Assembly (NCBI RefSeq): GCF_003867075.1
Contig: NZ_CP032544.1
Coordinates: forward strand, 1,792,001 to 1,856,000
Source: Tenacibaculum mesophilum
Lineage (GTDB): Bacteria > Bacteroidota > Bacteroidia > Flavobacteriales > Flavobacteriaceae
DNA length: 64,000 bases
Reading direction: 5' to 3'
The position numbers were made by a program, and so were the translations under genes. The notes under the pieces were generated by a model. It did no database searches and had not been told where the DNA came from. It saw only the letters and a program-made list of their open reading frames with translations. Within the stretch, counting starts at the first letter, position 1, and the number at the start of each line of letters is the position of its first letter. Shown here in pieces: positions 62,475 to 64,000 of the stretch.

Positions 62475-63551
62475 ATGGAACTTTTTTGGTATATAGTATT
62501 AGTTACGATGTTAACCATTTATGTTATTTTAGATGGTTATGATTTTGGAGCAGGAATTATTCACTTATTCTTTGCTAAAAAAGAAGAAGATAAAAAGAAA
62601 GTCGTAAAAGCAATAGGTCCTTTTTGGGATGCGAACGAAGTATGGTTAATCGCTGCGGGTGGTGTCTTATTTTTTGCTTTCCCTACTTTATATGCTTCTT
62701 CATTTAGTGGTTTTTATCTTCCTTTAATGATGGTTTTATGGTTACTAATTTTTAGAGCTATTGGATTAGAACTTCGCGGACAAATACATAATAGGATATG
62801 GGAAAGTATTTGGGACAAAGCTTTTGGGATTGCAAGTTTGCTTCTCGCCTTATTTTTTGGAGTTGCATTAGGAAATGTGGTACGTGGTGTTAATCTAGGA
62901 AATGTAGTAGATGGTGTTTCTACTCATGAAGCACATTACTTTTTCCTCCCTTTATGGAATTCGGAATTCTCTCCTCACTCTGAAACACTTGGAGTTATTG
63001 ACTGGTTTACTTTACTTCTGGGAATTATTGCAGTTGTATCACTAACTATCCATGGTGCCAATTGGGTTATTTTCAAAACTAATGCTAGTATTAACAACCA
63101 ACTAAAAAAGGTTGTTTTTACTCTTTCTTTTGTTTTATTAGGTTTAGTAATTATTTCATTAATCGCTTGGCATGTTATAGAGCCTAAACCATTTCATAAT
63201 TTCATAGAGCATCCTTTTTTATGGATTTTCCCTCTGCTAACTTTTGTAGGGTTATTTGGTTTATTCAACGTAAAAAAGCACAAAAAACACATCACTGGGT
63301 TTTTATATTCTTCTTTGTTTTTATTAGGAGGTTTGGCAACTACAGTCGCTTCAATTTTCCCTAAAGTTTTACCTTCAACCAATAACATAAATCCCGATTT
63401 AACAATTTATAATGTAGCTGCTAACGAGTATGGTTTGTCCGTAGGTTTAAATTGGTTTTTTATAGCTGCAATCCTAGTAGTTGTTTATTTTATTATTCAG
63501 TATAAAGTCTTTAAAGGAAAAATGGATGATGTAGACTATGGTGAACATTAG
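62475..63551 (+). CDS. cydB: Cytochrome bd oxidase subunit II
   Basis: A 358-residue membrane protein with CydB motifs: ILDGYDFGAGIIHLFF, GPFWDANEVWLIAAGGVLFFAFP and LIFRAIGLELRG. It completes the bd oxidase. No cydX-like small gene or cydCD exporter is visible downstream in the window. Confidence 0.95.
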   Translation: MELFWYIVLVTMLTIYVILDGYDFGAGIIHLFFAKKEEDKKKVVKAIGPFWDANEVWLIAAGGVLFFAFPTLYASSFSGFYLPLMMVLWLLIFRAIGLELRGQIHNRIWESIWDKAFGIASLLLALFFGVALGNVVRGVNLGNVVDGVSTHEAHYFFLPLWNSEFSPHSETLGVIDWFTLLLGIIAVVSLTIHGANWVIFKTNASINNQLKKVVFTLSFVLLGLVIISLIAWHVIEPKPFHNFIEHPFLWIFPLLTFVGLFGLFNVKKHKKHITGFLYSSLFLLGGLATTVASIFPKVLPSTNNINPDLTIYNVAANEYGLSVGLNWFFIAAILVVVYFIIQYKVFKGKMDDVDYGEH

Positions 63552-63604
63552 TATATTCTATTTTATATATTCTACATATCCTCTTTACTAAAAAACATAC
63601 CCTG

Positions 63605-63620
63605 TGTAACTAAAGTTACT
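63605..63620 (+). promoter_or_regulatory. Palindromic operator upstream of TolC-family gene
   Basis: TGTAACTAAAGTTACT differs from the palindrome at 60711-60726 in two of 16 bases. Its centre is also 29.5 bp before a full -7 box, TAAATTTG (63642-63649). Same geometry, so probably the same activator. Confidence 0.65.
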
Positions 63621-63641
63621 GACTACCGTATATGTTGCCAC

Positions 63642-63649
63642 TAAATTTG
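63642..63649 (+). promoter_or_regulatory. -7 box of the TolC-family gene
   Basis: TAAATTTG is an exact TAnnTTTG match ending 19 bp before the ATG. No TTG lies at -33; the operator at 63605-63620 occupies the place expected for an activator instead. Confidence 0.6.
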
Positions 63650-63668
63650 CTGTTATAAAACAGTAAAA

Positions 63669-64000
63669 ATGAAAACATCATATATAAGTTTATTTATGGT
63701 AGCACTTTTTATATCTGCTACTACCCTAGCTCAAACTAAAATTTCCATTTCAAAAGGTGAAGTTTTGAAAAGAGTTCAGGAAAATAATACCTCTTTAAGA
63801 ATAGCTGAACAAAACTATCAGCAAGCACGTGCCGATTACAAGCAGACCAACGCTGTGTTCTTGCCAAATATTACTGCTTCTCATACAGGAATTGTAACTA
63901 CCAATCCATTAATGGCATTTGGTAGTAAATTGAATCAAGAAATTTTAACGCAAGCAGATTTTAATCCAGATTTATTAAACAATCCGAAACGAACACAAAA
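63669..64000 (+). CDS. TolC-family outer-membrane efflux protein, N-terminal part
   Basis: The first 110 residues of a gene that runs out of the window. Signal peptide MKTSYISLFMVALFISATTLAQ, then SISKGEVLKRVQENNTSLRIAEQNYQQARADYKQTNAVFLPNITASHTG, which matches the first outer-membrane efflux protein repeat. It should form the outer-membrane channel of an RND or ABC efflux pump. Its promoter carries the same palindrome as the thioredoxin gene. Confidence 0.85.
   Translation, partial: MKTSYISLFMVALFISATTLAQTKISISKGEVLKRVQENNTSLRIAEQNYQQARADYKQTNAVFLPNITASHTGIVTTNPLMAFGSKLNQEILTQADFNPDLLNNPKRTQ

Overview
The window is chromosomal DNA of a Bacteroidota bacterium, almost certainly a member of the Flavobacteriaceae; a Tenacibaculum- or Polaribacter-like marine genus is my guess, not a result. 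The evidence is strong A+T richness, repeated flavobacterial -7 promoter boxes (TAnnTTTG), a short primary sigma factor, PorT of the type IX secretion system, menaquinone rather than ubiquinone methylation, and above all a Bacteroidota-type T6SS (subtype iii) with TssN/O/P/R in place of TssJ/L/M.

Layout. 1-374 is the tail of an RsuA/RluB pseudouridine synthase. 411-3496 (minus) is a metal-handling operon: HYC_CC_PP protein, TonB-dependent receptor, periplasmic HMA protein. 3613-38970 is a T6SS island of about 35 kb. Its right part holds the machine: divergent tssB-tssC (plus) against tssE-F-H-G-N-K-O-O'-P-R (minus). The minus operon runs on into an extended tube protein (TssD with an extra Ig-like domain), a toxin and lipoproteins. 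The left part carries the ordinary tube protein TssD, VgrG, a PAAR protein with an unknown C-terminal domain, a VasX-like membrane effector and three tandem paralogous membrane proteins that are probably its immunity proteins.

The middle (about 14.2-25.1 kb) is the most interesting part. Directly behind the extended TssD sits a complete effector (linker plus a LAS-type murein endopeptidase-like domain) with its lipoprotein. Behind that lie three further cassettes whose 5' ends are broken. Their toxic ends are a peptidoglycan-binding/M15 peptidase, a TIGR02594-like CHAP/NlpC amidase and a second LAS-type peptidase. Each is followed by a lipoprotein that is a probable immunity protein. They share the same pre-toxin linker, at DNA level a 156-bp repeat with one mismatch. 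This looks like an effector-replacement locus with displaced orphan cassettes, analogous to rhs or CDI orphan arrays but built on a T6SS tube protein in Bacteroidota.

39.2-64 kb is mostly housekeeping: GAF/fRMsr, a conserved 41-residue peptide, purH, the rod operon mreBCD-mrdA-rodA, rpsT, two tandem tRNA-Glu genes, proS, an Arg/Ser-rich lipoprotein, an OmpP1/FadL porin, NifU, menG/ubiE, porT, a pair of possible small RNAs, an MscS-type channel, an ECF sigma factor, rpoD, rpe, a small double-glycine-leader peptide, a CBS protein, a Crp/Fnr regulator, thioredoxin, cydAB and the start of a TolC-family gene. Two matching palindromes (TGTAACT-N-AAGTTAC) lie at identical spacing from -7 boxes upstream of the thioredoxin and TolC genes, and probably are sites for the nearby Crp/Fnr regulator.
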